Of a stretch of 64,000 bases of DNA, positions 40,329 through 50,175 are shown one piece after another (the stretch's first letter is position 1; each line of letters begins with the position of its first letter). The notes under the pieces are model-generated. The model worked only from the letters and a program-made list of their open reading frames with translations. It did no database searches and was not told where the DNA came from. The DNA is from Qipengyuania mesophila. Its GTDB lineage: Bacteria > Pseudomonadota > Alphaproteobacteria > Sphingomonadales > Sphingomonadaceae. Where the stretch lies: assembly GCF_019711655.1 (NCBI RefSeq), contig NZ_JAIGNU010000004.1, forward strand, positions 1 through 64,000, read 5' to 3'. The translations under genes were made by a program, and so were the position numbers.

Positions 40329-41057
40329 TTACTTGCGCGGTTCGCGTTCGAGTGCGGACAGAACCCCTCGAAGGGTGCGTACTTCTAGGTGATTCCAGCC
40401 CGGCTTGGTGAGCACGCCCCTCAGGGTGCGTCGCGTCGCCTCCCGGCGGGTTTCGGGCAGGTAGTAGCCCTTGGGATCGAGCATGCCTTCGAGATGGGAA
40501 ATCAGGCCGTCGAGCTCTTCCTGCGGGGCGGGCGGCAGGAGATCCTCCTGCGTGGGCTGCACCAGCTGTTCGTGCTTCGACCATTCATAGGCGCACAGGA
40601 TGACGGCCTGGGCGAGGTTGAGTGACCCGAATTCGGGATTGATCGGAACCGTCAGGATGGCCCGGGCCAGCGCAACGTCCTCGGTTTCAAGGCCGGAGCG
40701 TTCGGGACCGAACAGGATGGCGCTGCGCCCCGGTTGGCTTGCCATTTCCCGGCTTGCTTCCTCGGGCGTCAGGACCGGCTTGGTCACCCCGCGCTTGCGC
40801 ACGGTGGTGGCATAGACATGCGCGCAATCGGCCACAGCTTCGGCGGTAGAGGAATAGACCGTGGCCCGCTCCAGCACGATGTCCGCACCGGAGGCGGCGG
40901 GGCCGGCCGAAGGATTGGGCCAGCCATCGCGTGGCTCGACCAGGCGCATCTCGGTGAGGCCGAAATTGAGCATGGCGCGCGCCGCCTTGCCGATGTTTTC
41001 GCCCAGCTGCGGCCGGATGAGGACGATTGCGGGTTTGCGCAGGTCAGCCGCGCTCAT
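40329..41057 (-). CDS. trmJ: tRNA/rRNA 2'-O-methyltransferase of the TrmJ type
   Basis: A 242-residue SPOUT-fold methyltransferase that likely methylates the ribose at tRNA position 32 using [37 protein letters not shown] and [23 protein letters not shown] are the three SPOUT motifs that form the knotted SAM site. The start ATG lies within the last codons of nrdR (14-base overlap), so the two genes are coupled. Other TrmH-like RNA targets cannot be excluded. Confidence 0.9.
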   Translation of the reverse strand: MSAADLRKPAIVLIRPQLGENIGKAARAMLNFGLTEMRLVEPRDGWPNPSAGPAASGADIVLERATVYSSTAEAVADCAHVYATTVRKRGVTKPVLTPEEASREMASQPGRSAILFGPERSGLETEDVALARAILTVPINPEFGSLNLAQAVILCAYEWSKHEQLVQPTQEDLLPPAPQEELDGLISHLEGMLDPKGYYLPETRREATRRTLRGVLTKPGWNHLEVRTLRGVLSALEREPRK

Positions 41058-41514
41058 GGGCCGCCGCTTCCTGCACCGTGCTCGCGAATTCCTCGAAGTC
41101 GCGCGCTTCGCTGAAGTCGCGATAGACGCTGGCGAAACGGATGTAGGCGACGCTGTCGAGGCCTTTCAGACCGTCCATCACCATTTCGCCGATGCGTTGC
41201 GACGGGATCTCGGCTTCGCCGGCGGTCTCGACCTGCCGCTGGATGCCCGAGACGAGCTGGTCGATCCGCTCCTGCGGCACGTCGCGCTTGCGACAGGCGA
41301 GTGAGATCGACTGTTCGAGTTTGCCGCGATCGAAGGCTTCGCGTCGGTCGCCGCTCTTGACGACGGTCACCTCGCGCAGCTGAACGCGCTCGAATGTGGT
41401 GAAGCGCGCGCCGCAGCTCGAACATTGCCGCCGACGGCGGATCGAGGTCGAATCCTCGGTCGGACGACTGTCCTTTACCTGGCTGTCGTCATGGGCGCAG
41501 AACGGGCAGCGCAT
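41044..41514 (-). CDS. nrdR: Transcriptional repressor NrdR
   Basis: NrdR is an ATP-cone regulator that represses ribonucleotide reductase genes when dATP is high. The protein is 156 residues. The zinc ribbon cysteines are C3, C6, C31 and C34, followed by an ATP-cone ([20 protein letters not shown]) and [13 protein letters not shown]. It lies downstream of glyA, as in many alphaproteobacteria, here with two small membrane-protein genes inserted between them. Confidence 0.96.
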   Translation of the reverse strand: MRCPFCAHDDSQVKDSRPTEDSTSIRRRRQCSSCGARFTTFERVQLREVTVVKSGDRREAFDRGKLEQSISLACRKRDVPQERIDQLVSGIQRQVETAGEAEIPSQRIGEMVMDGLKGLDSVAYIRFASVYRDFSEARDFEEFASTVQEAAAHERG

Positions 41515-41739
41515 TTAGTCCCTGATGCGCTTGTAAAGCGCGTAGCCGCCGCCCGCGAGACCGCCGATCAGCGGACCGACGACGGGCACGAACAGGCCGG
41601 CGGCAGCGCCGACCGCGGCGCCCTTGAGCACTGGCTTGGTCGACGGATGGTCGAGCCCGCCGTGGAGCATGTCGCTCAACTCGCCCTTGGCATCGGGGAA
41701 CAGGTCGCGATCCTGATTGCGGGGTTCGCGGTCATCCAT
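41515..41739 (-). CDS. 74-residue small membrane protein, copy A
   Basis: A 74-residue protein. A hydrophilic acidic N-terminal half ending in DHPSTKPVLKGAAVGA is followed by one long glycine/alanine-rich hydrophobic segment (LFVPVVGPLIGGLAGGG) that could form a hairpin, and a basic end (ALYKRIRD). It is a paralogue of the gene at 41836-42060. Its stop abuts the nrdR start. The function is unknown. Confidence 0.78.
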   Translation of the reverse strand: MDDREPRNQDRDLFPDAKGELSDMLHGGLDHPSTKPVLKGAAVGAAAGLFVPVVGPLIGGLAGGGYALYKRIRD

Positions 41740-41835
41740 ATGTCTCGTCCTTATGTGGCTGGAAAGTAACGCGCATTCACGCCCGGAAGTATCCGGTGCC
41801 AGCTCTAAAGCGAATATTTCGAATTGGGAAGTCGT

Positions 41836-42060
41836 TCAGGGCCGCAGGCGCTTGTACAGCATGAACCCCGCGCCCGCGACGAGACCTATCGGCCAGGTCA
41901 CCACAGGCAGAATCCCGGCGGCAATCGCGCCCACCGCAGCGCCGGTCAGCACCGGCTTGGTTGAGGGATGGTTCATCCCTTCCCTCGCCATACCCTTGAT
42001 CTCGTTTCCAGCGTCGGAAATCAGGTCGTGATCCTGGTGGTTGGGTTCGTGCTCGTCCAT
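41836..42060 (-). CDS. 74-residue small membrane protein, copy B
   Basis: The same length and layout as copy A: an acidic start (MDEHEPNHQDHDLISDA), the shared block NHPSTKPVLTGAAVGA, a Gly/Ala-rich hydrophobic segment and the basic end MLYKRLRP. Roughly half the residues are identical between the copies by eye. It starts 11 bases after the glyA stop and is probably co-transcribed with glyA. Confidence 0.78.
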   Translation of the reverse strand: MDEHEPNHQDHDLISDAGNEIKGMAREGMNHPSTKPVLTGAAVGAIAAGILPVVTWPIGLVAGAGFMLYKRLRP

Positions 42061-42071
42061 CGTTCGTCTCC

Positions 42072-43385
42072 TCAGCGCCCGGGATAGACGGGGAAGGCCG
42101 CGCAGAGTTCGGCCACCTTGCCGCGCACCTGCTCTTCGACCTGCCCGTCGCCTTCGGGGCCGTTGCGCGAGAGACCGTCTACCACTTCGCAGATCAGCGC
42201 GCCAATCTTTCGGAATTCGTCGGGGCCGAAGCCGCGCGTGGTACCGGCAGGCGTGCCGAGGCGGATGCCGCTGGTCACGAAGGGGCTGCGCGTGTCGTAG
42301 GGGATGCCGTTCTTGTTGCAGGTCAGCCAGGCGCGATCGAGCCCGGCTTCGGCCGCCTTGCCGGTAACGTCCTTGGGCGTCAGGTCGACGAGCATCGAAT
42401 GGTTGTCGGTGCCGCCCGAAACGACACGCAGGCCATTGGCCTCGATCCCTTCGGCCAGCGCGCGCGCGTTCTCGACCACGCGGCTGGCATAGTCTTGGAA
42501 ATCGGGGCGCAGTGCCTCGCCGAAGGCGACTGCCTTGGCGGCAACGACATGCATCAACGGTCCGCCCTGCATGCCGGGGAAGACGGCCATGTTGATCGGC
42601 TTGGTCAGCTCCGCGTCGTCCCACAGGATCACGCCCGAACGCGGGCCGCGCAGGCTCTTGTGCGTGGTGGTGGTGACGACATGGGCGTGCGGGAAGGGCG
42701 AGGGATGCGCTCCCCCGGCGACGAGACCGGAAATGTGGCTCATGTCGACCATCAGGTATGCGCCGACCTCGTCGGCGACCTTGCGGAAAGCTTCCCAGTC
42801 CCACACGCGCGAATAGGCAGTGCCGCCGGCGATGATCAGCTTGGGCTGGTTGGCCTTGGCGATTGCCATGACCTCATCCATGTCGATCAGCTCGTCGTCC
42901 TTGCGGACACCGTAGCTTACCGGATTGAACCACTTGCCGCTCATGTTGACCGGCGAACCGTGGGTCAGGTGGCCGCCCGAATTAAGATCGAGGCCCATGA
43001 AGGTATCGCCCGGCTGCAGAAGCGCGAGGAACACCGCCTGGTTCATCTGGCTGCCCGAGTTGGGCTGGACGTTGGCGAATTGGCAGCCGAACAGTTGCTT
43101 GGCGCGTTCGATCGCCAGCGTTTCGACCACGTCGGCATAGTCGCAGCCACCGTAGTAGCGCTTGCCCGGGTAGCCCTCGGCATATTTGTTGGTGAAGACA
43201 CTGCCGGTGGCTTCGAGGACTGCCGTCGAGGCGATGTTCTCGCTCGCGATCAGTTCGATCTTGTCCTGCTGGCGTGCGAGTTCCTTGCGAATCGCGCCGT
43301 AAATCTCCGGATCGGCCTCGGCGAGCGTATCGTGCCAGAAACGGTCCATCGGGCTGCGGTTGGTCGATGCGGGCTGGGTAGCCAA
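42072..43385 (-). CDS. glyA: Serine hydroxymethyltransferase
   Basis: GlyA is a PLP enzyme that converts serine plus tetrahydrofolate to glycine plus methylene-THF. The protein is 437 residues. [30 protein letters not shown] and [13 protein letters not shown] are family marks. [16 protein letters not shown] carries the Schiff-base lysine. It begins 1 base after the rpiB stop, giving rpiB-glyA-(two small genes)-nrdR-trmJ, a conserved alphaproteobacterial order apart from the small genes. Confidence 0.97.
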   Translation of the reverse strand: MATQPASTNRSPMDRFWHDTLAEADPEIYGAIRKELARQQDKIELIASENIASTAVLEATGSVFTNKYAEGYPGKRYYGGCDYADVVETLAIERAKQLFGCQFANVQPNSGSQMNQAVFLALLQPGDTFMGLDLNSGGHLTHGSPVNMSGKWFNPVSYGVRKDDELIDMDEVMAIAKANQPKLIIAGGTAYSRVWDWEAFRKVADEVGAYLMVDMSHISGLVAGGAHPSPFPHAHVVTTTTHKSLRGPRSGVILWDDAELTKPINMAVFPGMQGGPLMHVVAAKAVAFGEALRPDFQDYASRVVENARALAEGIEANGLRVVSGGTDNHSMLVDLTPKDVTGKAAEAGLDRAWLTCNKNGIPYDTRSPFVTSGIRLGTPAGTTRGFGPDEFRKIGALICEVVDGLSRNGPEGDGQVEEQVRGKVAELCAAFPVYPGR

Positions 43386-43386
43386 G

Positions 43387-43824
<438 letters not shown>

Positions 43825-43993
43825 GGGCTGCCTCATAGGCGAGGGCTGACGAATCCTCCACCCGGAAGTCGCAAATTGCCACAAGCGAATGCTGGACAAT
43901 TCCCGGGTGCAGGCGCAGCACCCGTTGCGGGCGGCTGCGGCGCGCGGATCGCAGGGGCGGGACGGCGCGAGTCGCTGCGTGGGGAGTTGGATC

Positions 43994-44758
43994 ATGAAAA
44001 GACTGTTCAAGCGATTCGTCGCAGCCGTCGTGCTGTCCCTTTCGTTGTTCGCGGTCCCTGCTTCGGCGCAGGCGACCCGTACCTGGGTTTCGGGGGTCGG
44101 CGACGATGCCAATCCCTGTTCCCGCACGGCACCGTGCAAGACCCTTGCAGGAGCGATCTCGAAGACCGCCGCGGCGGGCGAGATAAACATCCTCGACCCT
44201 GCCGGCATTGGCTCGGTGACCATCACCAAGTCGATCACCATCCAGGGCGAGGGAACATTGGGATCGATCCTTGCCAGCGGGACCAATGGCATCATCATCA
44301 ACGCTGCGACCACCGACCGGGTGGTGATCCAGAATATCGAGATCGAAGGCTTCGGCGGGAGCTGCGTTTCGGGAATCAAGATCCTCAGCGCCAATCAGGT
44401 CTCGGTGATCAACACCACGATACTCGCCTGCCAGAATGGCATCGAGGTCGCCAATACCAACGATTTGATGATGACGATCGATCAATGCGAATTCATCGAC
44501 AATACGGGCTATGGCATCAATTATACCACCAGCGTCGGCCGATCGCGGGCTTGGGTGACACGCAATGTCTTCGCCTTCAACGATCTCGCCCAAGTGCGGA
44601 TGAACGGCCCGCAGCAGAAGATGAGCATCGACGACAACAAGTTCGCCGGCCCCTCCGGCACCTTCGTTCTCAACAACAACGCGCAGCTCACGTCCTACGG
44701 CAACAACCTGTTCGATGATGTTCCGCCGACGGGTTACCAGCTCAAGCAGCAGAACTAG
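43994..44758 (+). CDS. Exported right-handed beta-helix protein
   Basis: A 254-residue protein with a signal peptide (FVAAVVLSLSLFAVPASAQ) and a mature region that starts RTWVSGVGDDANPCSRTAPC, the usual opening of DUF1565/parallel beta-helix proteins. Repeated short strands rich in N, I and V (VVIQNIEIEGFG, VSVINTTILACQNGIEV) fit the coils of a pectate-lyase-like helix. No lyase active-site pattern is evident, so it may bind rather than cleave glycans. ATG 43994 was chosen as the signal-peptide start. Confidence 0.83.
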   Translation: MKRLFKRFVAAVVLSLSLFAVPASAQATRTWVSGVGDDANPCSRTAPCKTLAGAISKTAAAGEINILDPAGIGSVTITKSITIQGEGTLGSILASGTNGIIINAATTDRVVIQNIEIEGFGGSCVSGIKILSANQVSVINTTILACQNGIEVANTNDLMMTIDQCEFIDNTGYGINYTTSVGRSRAWVTRNVFAFNDLAQVRMNGPQQKMSIDDNKFAGPSGTFVLNNNAQLTSYGNNLFDDVPPTGYQLKQQN

Positions 44759-44765
44759 CAAGAAA

Positions 44766-44796
44766 AAGCCGCCCGGTCGCATGTGGACCGGGCGGC
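44766..44796 (-). terminator. Terminator between rpoD and the beta-helix gene
   Basis: An 11-bp perfect stem (GCCGCCCGGTC/GACCGGGCGGC, 7-base loop) is followed on the minus strand by a T-run (TTTTTCTT), 32 bases after the rpoD stop. On the plus strand the tail is weaker (TTCGTCATT), so it mainly serves rpoD. Confidence 0.85.
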
Positions 44797-44828
44797 TTCG
44801 TCATTACTGTGGCAAGGCGGCTGGCGCC

Positions 44829-46844
44829 TTACTGATCGAGGAACGACCGCATCTTGCGGCTGCGGCTCGGGTGCTTGAGTTTGCGCAGCGCCTTGGCTTC
44901 GATCTGGCGGATACGTTCGCGCGTAACCGAGAACTGCTGGCCGACTTCCTCGAGCGTGTGGTCGGTGTTCATGCCGATGCCGAAGCGCATGCGCAGCACG
45001 CGTTCCTCGCGCGGGGTGAGGCTGGCGAGGACGCGGGTGACCGTTTCCTTGAGGTTCGCCTGGATCGCCGCGTCGACCGGGATGATCGCGTTCTTGTCCT
45101 CGATGAAATCGCCGAGGTGGCTGTCTTCCTCGTCGCCGATCGGCGTCTCGAGACTGATCGGCTCCTTGGCGATCTTCATCACCTTGCGCACCTTCTCGAG
45201 TGGCATGGAGAGCTTCTCCGCCATCTCTTCGGGAGTCGGTTCGCGGCCCTGATCGTGCAGGAACTGGCGGCTGCAGCGGACCAGCTTGTTGATCGTTTCG
45301 ATCATGTGGACCGGGATGCGGATGGTGCGCGCCTGGTCGGCGATCGAACGGGTGATCGCCTGCCGGATCCACCAGGTGGCGTAGGTGCTGAACTTGTAGC
45401 CGCGGCGGTATTCGAACTTGTCGACCGCCTTCATCAACCCGATGTTGCCTTCCTGGATCAGGTCAAGGAACTGCAACCCGCGGTTGGTGTACTTCTTCGC
45501 GATCGATATCACGAGGCGGAGGTTCGCCTCGACCATTTCCTTCTTGGCGATGCGCGCTTCGCGCTCGCCTTTCTGGACCATGTTCACGATGCGGCGGAAT
45601 TCCTCCAGCGCCATGCCGGTCTGGCTGGCGATGTCGGAGATCTCGGCGCGGATGCGCTCGACGGCTTCGGCTTCCTTCTCGGCGAAGGCGGCCCATTTCT
45701 TGTCCTTCTTGGCGCGGTCCTTGAGCCAGCTGTCGTCGAGCTCGTTGCCGATATAGGCGTCGAGGAAGTCGAGGCGCTTGACCTTGTGGCGCTCGGCCAG
45801 ACGCAGCATCTGGCCGCCAAGAGCGGTCAGGCGGCGGTTGAAGGCGTAGAGATTGTCGACCAGGAACTCGATCTTGGTCGCGTGGAACTGGACGCTTTCG
45901 ACCTCGGCGGTGAGCTGTTCCGACAGCGCTTCGTATTTCTTTTCCTTGGCCGCGCTGAAGGTTTCGCCCTTGGCCATGAGCTCGACGCGCTCCTTCTGGA
46001 GCTTCTCGAACTTGCCGAACAGGTCGGTGATGCGCGCGAAGCGTTCGATGGCGTCGGGCTTGAGGGCCGCCTCCATCTGCGCGAGCGACATCGTGTTGTC
46101 CTCGTCGTCGTCATCGTCGCTCTTGGACGAGCCTTCCTCGCCGTCCTCACCGTCTTCGTCGGAATCCTCGTCTTCGTCATCGTCGCGGATCGAGGGGCCG
46201 GCAGTTTCTTCCGAAATCTCGCCGTCGTCGTCTTCCTCTTCCTCCGCCATCTTCTCGGGCGGGGGTTCCTTCGATAGCATGGCGTCGAGATCGAGAATCT
46301 CGCGCAGTTGCATTTCCTCGGCGTTGAGCGCCTCGGACCATTGGATGATGGCATGGAAGGTGATCGGGCTCTGGCACAGGCCCATGATCATCATGTCGCG
46401 GCCGGCCTCGATGCGCTTGGCGATGGCGATTTCACCCTCGCGGCTGAGCAGTTCGACCGCGCCCATTTCGCGCAGGTACATGCGCACGGGGTCGTCGGTG
46501 CGCTCGCCGGTGGCGGTCTTCTTCGCAGCTGCAGCCGCGGTCGTCTTCTTGGTTTCCTTCTTGCCGTCGGCGGCCTCGATTTCCTCGACCTCTTCGGCTT
46601 CTTCGGCGGCGGCCTCGGCCTCTTCGTCGCTCTCGACGATCTGCACGCCCATGTCGGACAGGGCCGACTGGATGTCCTCGATCTGGTCGGAGCTCATCTC
46701 GCCCTGCGGCAGCGCATCGTTGAGCTCGTCATAAGTGACGTAGCCGCGCTTCTTCGCCTTCGCGAGGAGCTTCTTCACCGATGCCTCATTGAGGTCGATC
46801 AGGGGAGCGTCGCCGTCGTCCTTGGTCTTCGACTTGGTGGCCAT
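44829..46844 (-). CDS. rpoD: RNA polymerase housekeeping sigma factor (sigma-70)
   Basis: RpoD directs RNA polymerase to most promoters. The protein is 671 residues, longer than the 613 of E. coli. Region 1.1 is at the N-terminus ([20 protein letters not shown]) and region 1.2 is [12 protein letters not shown] very acidic non-conserved insert lies around residues 195-245. Region 2 ([19 protein letters not shown]), region 3 ([10 protein letters not shown]) and region 4 with [20 protein letters not shown] complete it. It lies 51 bases downstream of dnaG. Confidence 0.98.
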   Translation of the reverse strand: MATKSKTKDDGDAPLIDLNEASVKKLLAKAKKRGYVTYDELNDALPQGEMSSDQIEDIQSALSDMGVQIVESDEEAEAAAEEAEEVEEIEAADGKKETKKTTAAAAAKKTATGERTDDPVRMYLREMGAVELLSREGEIAIAKRIEAGRDMMIMGLCQSPITFHAIIQWSEALNAEEMQLREILDLDAMLSKEPPPEKMAEEEEDDDGEISEETAGPSIRDDDEDEDSDEDGEDGEEGSSKSDDDDDEDNTMSLAQMEAALKPDAIERFARITDLFGKFEKLQKERVELMAKGETFSAAKEKKYEALSEQLTAEVESVQFHATKIEFLVDNLYAFNRRLTALGGQMLRLAERHKVKRLDFLDAYIGNELDDSWLKDRAKKDKKWAAFAEKEAEAVERIRAEISDIASQTGMALEEFRRIVNMVQKGEREARIAKKEMVEANLRLVISIAKKYTNRGLQFLDLIQEGNIGLMKAVDKFEYRRGYKFSTYATWWIRQAITRSIADQARTIRIPVHMIETINKLVRCSRQFLHDQGREPTPEEMAEKLSMPLEKVRKVMKIAKEPISLETPIGDEEDSHLGDFIEDKNAIIPVDAAIQANLKETVTRVLASLTPREERVLRMRFGIGMNTDHTLEEVGQQFSVTRERIRQIEAKALRKLKHPSRSRKMRSFLDQ

Positions 46845-46895
46845 GGGGTCTTCAGTCCAGTCTTTGTCTTGTCCACGGGCCGCGCACCCGGGGGA

Positions 46896-48743
46896 TCATG
46901 ATTCCGATTCGCCGATCGCTGCCGCTTTCCTGCGCCCGAAACGCTTCAACCGCTCGTTCAGTGCCAGCAATCGCTCGCGCAATCGGGTCTGTTCGGCGAT
47001 GGAGCCTTCCGGATCGCGCTCGAAACGCGCCGTGGCTGCGGCGAGCGCAGCCTCCAGCGCAGGTCTTTCGACCAGCAACGAAACGGCCTCGGCCAGATCC
47101 TCGCGCGCATCACCCGGGTCGGTGCCTTCATCGAGGAAGGCGAAATGAGCTTTTTCCGGTGGGGCGGGAAGGCCTCGTTCGAGCGATATGGTCGATTGAG
47201 CGGACAAATCAAGCGTCTCGGCCGCTTCGAGCAGCAAATCGATCGCGGAACCGACATTTTGGTCACGCCGGGCGAGGTCGCCGAGCGCCTCTTCGTGGCG
47301 CAGGATCTGGTCGGGAAAGCGGACGAGACCGGCGATCACCGCGCGAGTGAGCGCGTCGCGCGCGCCGCCCTGCATCGCACGGGTCAGGCTCGCACGAGCC
47401 TCGGGGGTGAGCGCAGGAGCGGGCTGACGGAAATTGCCCTTCTTCCAGTCGCCACGGGGCTGGAACTCGCGTGGGGGGCGGGGCGGGAAGGCGAGGGCGG
47501 AAAAGCGTTCGAGCAGTTCGCGCTTGTAGAGCGCGCGGATATCGGGGTGCTGGATGGCCTCGACATGATCGAGCAGCCGCGCCTTGAGCCCGGCCTTGTC
47601 CTCGGGCGTATCGAGTGGCGCGGCGGCCTTTTCGAATTCCCACAGCATGTCGAGCAGGCTCGCGGGCCGTGCCAGCAGCTCCTCGATCGCGGCTACGCCC
47701 TTCTCGCGGATCAGGTCGTCGGGGTCCTTGCCCGCGGGCATGCGCACGATCGCGAGCGAATGCGCCGGGCGAAGCATCGGCAGCACGCGGGCGATCGCGC
47801 GCATCGCGGCGCGCTGGCCGGCATTGTCGCCGTCGAAACACAGGATCGGGCGTTCGACCTGGCGCCACAGCAGTTCGATCTGGTTCTCAGTCAGTGCGGT
47901 GCCGAGCGGAGCGACCGCCTCGCGAATGCCTGCATTGGCGAGCGCGATCGCGTCCATATAGCCCTCGACAACGATCATCCGCCCGCTCTGCCGCGCGGCG
48001 GGAGCGGCGCGATGGAGGTTGTAGAGCGTGCGCCCCTTGTCGAACAGCGGGGTGTCGGGGCTGTTGAGGTATTTCGGCTTGCCCTCGGGATCGAGCACGC
48101 GGCCGCCGAAGGCGATCACGCGCCCGCGCATGTCGTGGATCGGCAGCATCAGACGGCCCCGGAACCGGTCGTAGGGCTCCTTGTCCTCGACCGAGATGCG
48201 CATGCCGGATTCGATCAGCATCGGCTCGTCGAATTTGCCGAGCGCACGCTTGAGCGCCTGGCGGTCCTCGGGCGCGTAGCCGAAGCCGAATTCGCGGATC
48301 GTCGCGTCTGAAAAACCGCGCCGGCCGAGATAGGCGCGCGCCTGCGCGCCGTCGGCCGACTTGAGATTGCCGACGAACCAGTCCTGCGCCGCCGCGGTCA
48401 CATCGTGCAGGCTCGCGCGCTTCTCCGCTCGCTGCGCGGCGCGCGGATCGGGGGCGGGAACCTCCATCCCGGCCTCCGCCGCCAGTTCCTTCACTGCATC
48501 CATGAAGGGCATGCCGCGCTGGTCAGTCAGCCAGCGGATCGCATCGCCATGCGCCTCGCAGCCGAAGCAGTGGTAGAAGCCCTTCTCGTCATTGACGTAG
48601 AAGCTCGGCGTCTTCTCGTTGTGGAAGGGGCAGCAGGCCTTGAACTCGCGGCCCGCCTTGGTCAGCCGCAGGGTACGACCGATCACTGCGGACAGCGTGG
48701 TCCGCATGCGCAATTCGTCGAGCCATTGGGGAGACAGGGCCAT
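46896..48743 (-). CDS. dnaG: DNA primase
   Basis: DnaG makes RNA primers for replication. The protein is 615 residues. The CHC2 zinc finger is CCPFHNEKTPSF to YHCFGCEAHGDAIRW (residues 36-70). The catalytic region includes a toprim domain starting at RMIVVEGYMDAIAL and continuing to LCFDGDNAG. The C-terminal helicase-binding domain is weakly conserved. The start codon sits in an 8-bp hairpin, described separately. It is part of the yqeY-lipoprotein-dnaG-rpoD run. Confidence 0.96.
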   Translation of the reverse strand: MALSPQWLDELRMRTTLSAVIGRTLRLTKAGREFKACCPFHNEKTPSFYVNDEKGFYHCFGCEAHGDAIRWLTDQRGMPFMDAVKELAAEAGMEVPAPDPRAAQRAEKRASLHDVTAAAQDWFVGNLKSADGAQARAYLGRRGFSDATIREFGFGYAPEDRQALKRALGKFDEPMLIESGMRISVEDKEPYDRFRGRLMLPIHDMRGRVIAFGGRVLDPEGKPKYLNSPDTPLFDKGRTLYNLHRAAPAARQSGRMIVVEGYMDAIALANAGIREAVAPLGTALTENQIELLWRQVERPILCFDGDNAGQRAAMRAIARVLPMLRPAHSLAIVRMPAGKDPDDLIREKGVAAIEELLARPASLLDMLWEFEKAAAPLDTPEDKAGLKARLLDHVEAIQHPDIRALYKRELLERFSALAFPPRPPREFQPRGDWKKGNFRQPAPALTPEARASLTRAMQGGARDALTRAVIAGLVRFPDQILRHEEALGDLARRDQNVGSAIDLLLEAAETLDLSAQSTISLERGLPAPPEKAHFAFLDEGTDPGDAREDLAEAVSLLVERPALEAALAAATARFERDPEGSIAEQTRLRERLLALNERLKRFGRRKAAAIGESES

Positions 48744-48760
48744 AAGGTCGCAGACCTTAT
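48742..48760 (-). promoter_or_regulatory. Hairpin covering the dnaG start codon
   Basis: On the dnaG strand ATAAGGTC, TGC and GACCTTAT form a perfect 8-bp stem with a 3-base loop; the final AT of the stem is the first two bases of the ATG at 48743. The AAGG inside the 5' arm is the only visible Shine-Dalgarno-like sequence. The structure could limit primase translation. Confidence 0.5.
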
Positions 48761-48839
48761 CGCTCCGGCCTTCCCGCCGCTAGCCGATGGTCGAACGCTC
48801 CACAGGCTTATACCCGCATGTTACGCGCTTGGGAGAGTG

Positions 48840-49577
48840 TCACCCCTTCGCCGGGGGAGCCTCACAGGCATTGGTCGCGCCCGCTGCCTGGCCGGGATAG
48901 GGGCCGCTGCCCGTCGCCTGCGTGTAGTTTGCCGTGATTGCATAGGCTTCTGCAGGGCCAGCCGGGGGCACGGTCGATTGCCACCAGAAGGTCAGCGGTT
49001 CGGCCTGTTCCCACTGGTCGCCGCCGTCACCCGCGCTCACGGTCCACACCAGCGCGCCTTTGTCGCAGGTGACGACGACATCGGCCTTGGGTCCGATCGC
49101 CGCCATGGCCTCGTCCTTCGAATAGCCCGCCGCGCCGGTGAAGCCCGTCGCCGGGCGGGTCATGCGGAAGACGGTCGCGCGCTCGATGTCGGAGGAATCA
49201 TTGCCCTCGCCGCTCCCGCTGTCGTCTTCATTGTCCTCGCCTGGGTAGACCACGTGGACATAGGTATAGACCGTGCCCTCGGGCGCCTTCGCCGGGTCGC
49301 AGGTCTTCATGCCGGCAGGGCAGGCGACGAAGCTGCGCATGTCGGCGAAATTGCCTTCAGGGTTCGACAGCGCGCTTTCGACCTCCTCGCCCTGCGGCCC
49401 GACGATCTTCGCGCCGAGCTGCAAGTCGAGGAAATCGCCCGCCTCGATCTGGCGCGCCAGCGCCTCGGCCTCGCCGTCGCTTACCGCCACATCGAGATCG
49501 GTAGGCGGCTCGTCGGCATCGCTGCCGCAGGCGCCGAGCGCGAGAACGAGGGGGAGGGCGACGGCGATACGGTTCAT
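48840..49577 (-). CDS. Lipoprotein of unknown function
   Basis: A 245-residue protein with a type II signal peptide and lipobox (ALPLVLALGAC, Cys at residue 17). The mature part is acidic with a D/E/S/G-rich linker in the middle and several tryptophans near the end (LTFWWQSTVPP). Four more cysteines may form disulfides. No enzymatic motif is visible. Its ATG overlaps the yqeY stop by 4 bases, so it is coupled to yqeY, and it is 96 bases upstream of dnaG. Confidence 0.78.
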   Translation of the reverse strand: MNRIAVALPLVLALGACGSDADEPPTDLDVAVSDGEAEALARQIEAGDFLDLQLGAKIVGPQGEEVESALSNPEGNFADMRSFVACPAGMKTCDPAKAPEGTVYTYVHVVYPGEDNEDDSGSGEGNDSSDIERATVFRMTRPATGFTGAAGYSKDEAMAAIGPKADVVVTCDKGALVWTVSAGDGGDQWEQAEPLTFWWQSTVPPAGPAEAYAITANYTQATGSGPYPGQAAGATNACEAPPAKG

Positions 49578-50026
49578 GACAGCGCTTCCTTTACCAGCCC
49601 GCTGGCCTTGGTCATGTCGAGAGTAGCGCCGTGGCGGGCCTTAAGTTCCCCCATTACGCGGCCCATGTCCTTCATTCCCTCGGCGTTGAGGTCGGCCTTG
49701 ATCGCGGCGATGGCGGTGCGGGTTTCGTCCTCGCTCATCTGTTTCGGCAGGAATTCCTCGATCACCGCGAGCTCGGATTTTTCCTTGTCGGCGAGTTCCT
49801 GGCGCCCGCCGTCCTCGTACATCTCGATCGACTCGCGGCGTTGCTTGGCCATCTTCATCAGTACGTCGGTGACGAGCTCGTCGTCTTCCGGCTTTGTGTC
49901 CGACGTGCGCAGCTCGATGTCGCGATCCTTGATCTTGGCCCCGATCAGGCGGAGCGCGGCGGTGCGATCCTTGTCCTTTGCCTTCATGGCGGTGACGGTC
50001 TCGGCCTGGATTTTTTCGCGCAGCAT
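49574..50026 (-). CDS. yqeY: YqeY / GatB-like domain protein
   Basis: A 150-residue helical protein of the YqeY family, related to the tRNA-binding tail domain of GatB. LREKIQAETVTAMKAKDKDRTAALRLI opens it, and VIEEFLPKQMSEDETRTAI and MKDMGRVMGELKARHG follow. Its role is uncertain, possibly tRNA-related. The position upstream of dnaG-rpoD and divergent from carA is widely conserved in alphaproteobacteria. Confidence 0.92.
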   Translation of the reverse strand: MLREKIQAETVTAMKAKDKDRTAALRLIGAKIKDRDIELRTSDTKPEDDELVTDVLMKMAKQRRESIEMYEDGGRQELADKEKSELAVIEEFLPKQMSEDETRTAIAAIKADLNAEGMKDMGRVMGELKARHGATLDMTKASGLVKEALS

Positions 50027-50175
50027 TGGGATTCCCGATGGTTGGTGTCTGGAGTTCGCAGCCCATTTAGAACAGTGCGGCGATAAGCCAAGGGTTCCGC
50101 TTGACGGGAATCGCTGGGGTCCCTAGCGGCTGGGACTTAGCACACATCGCTGGAAACCTTTTACCCGGAGCGCCC

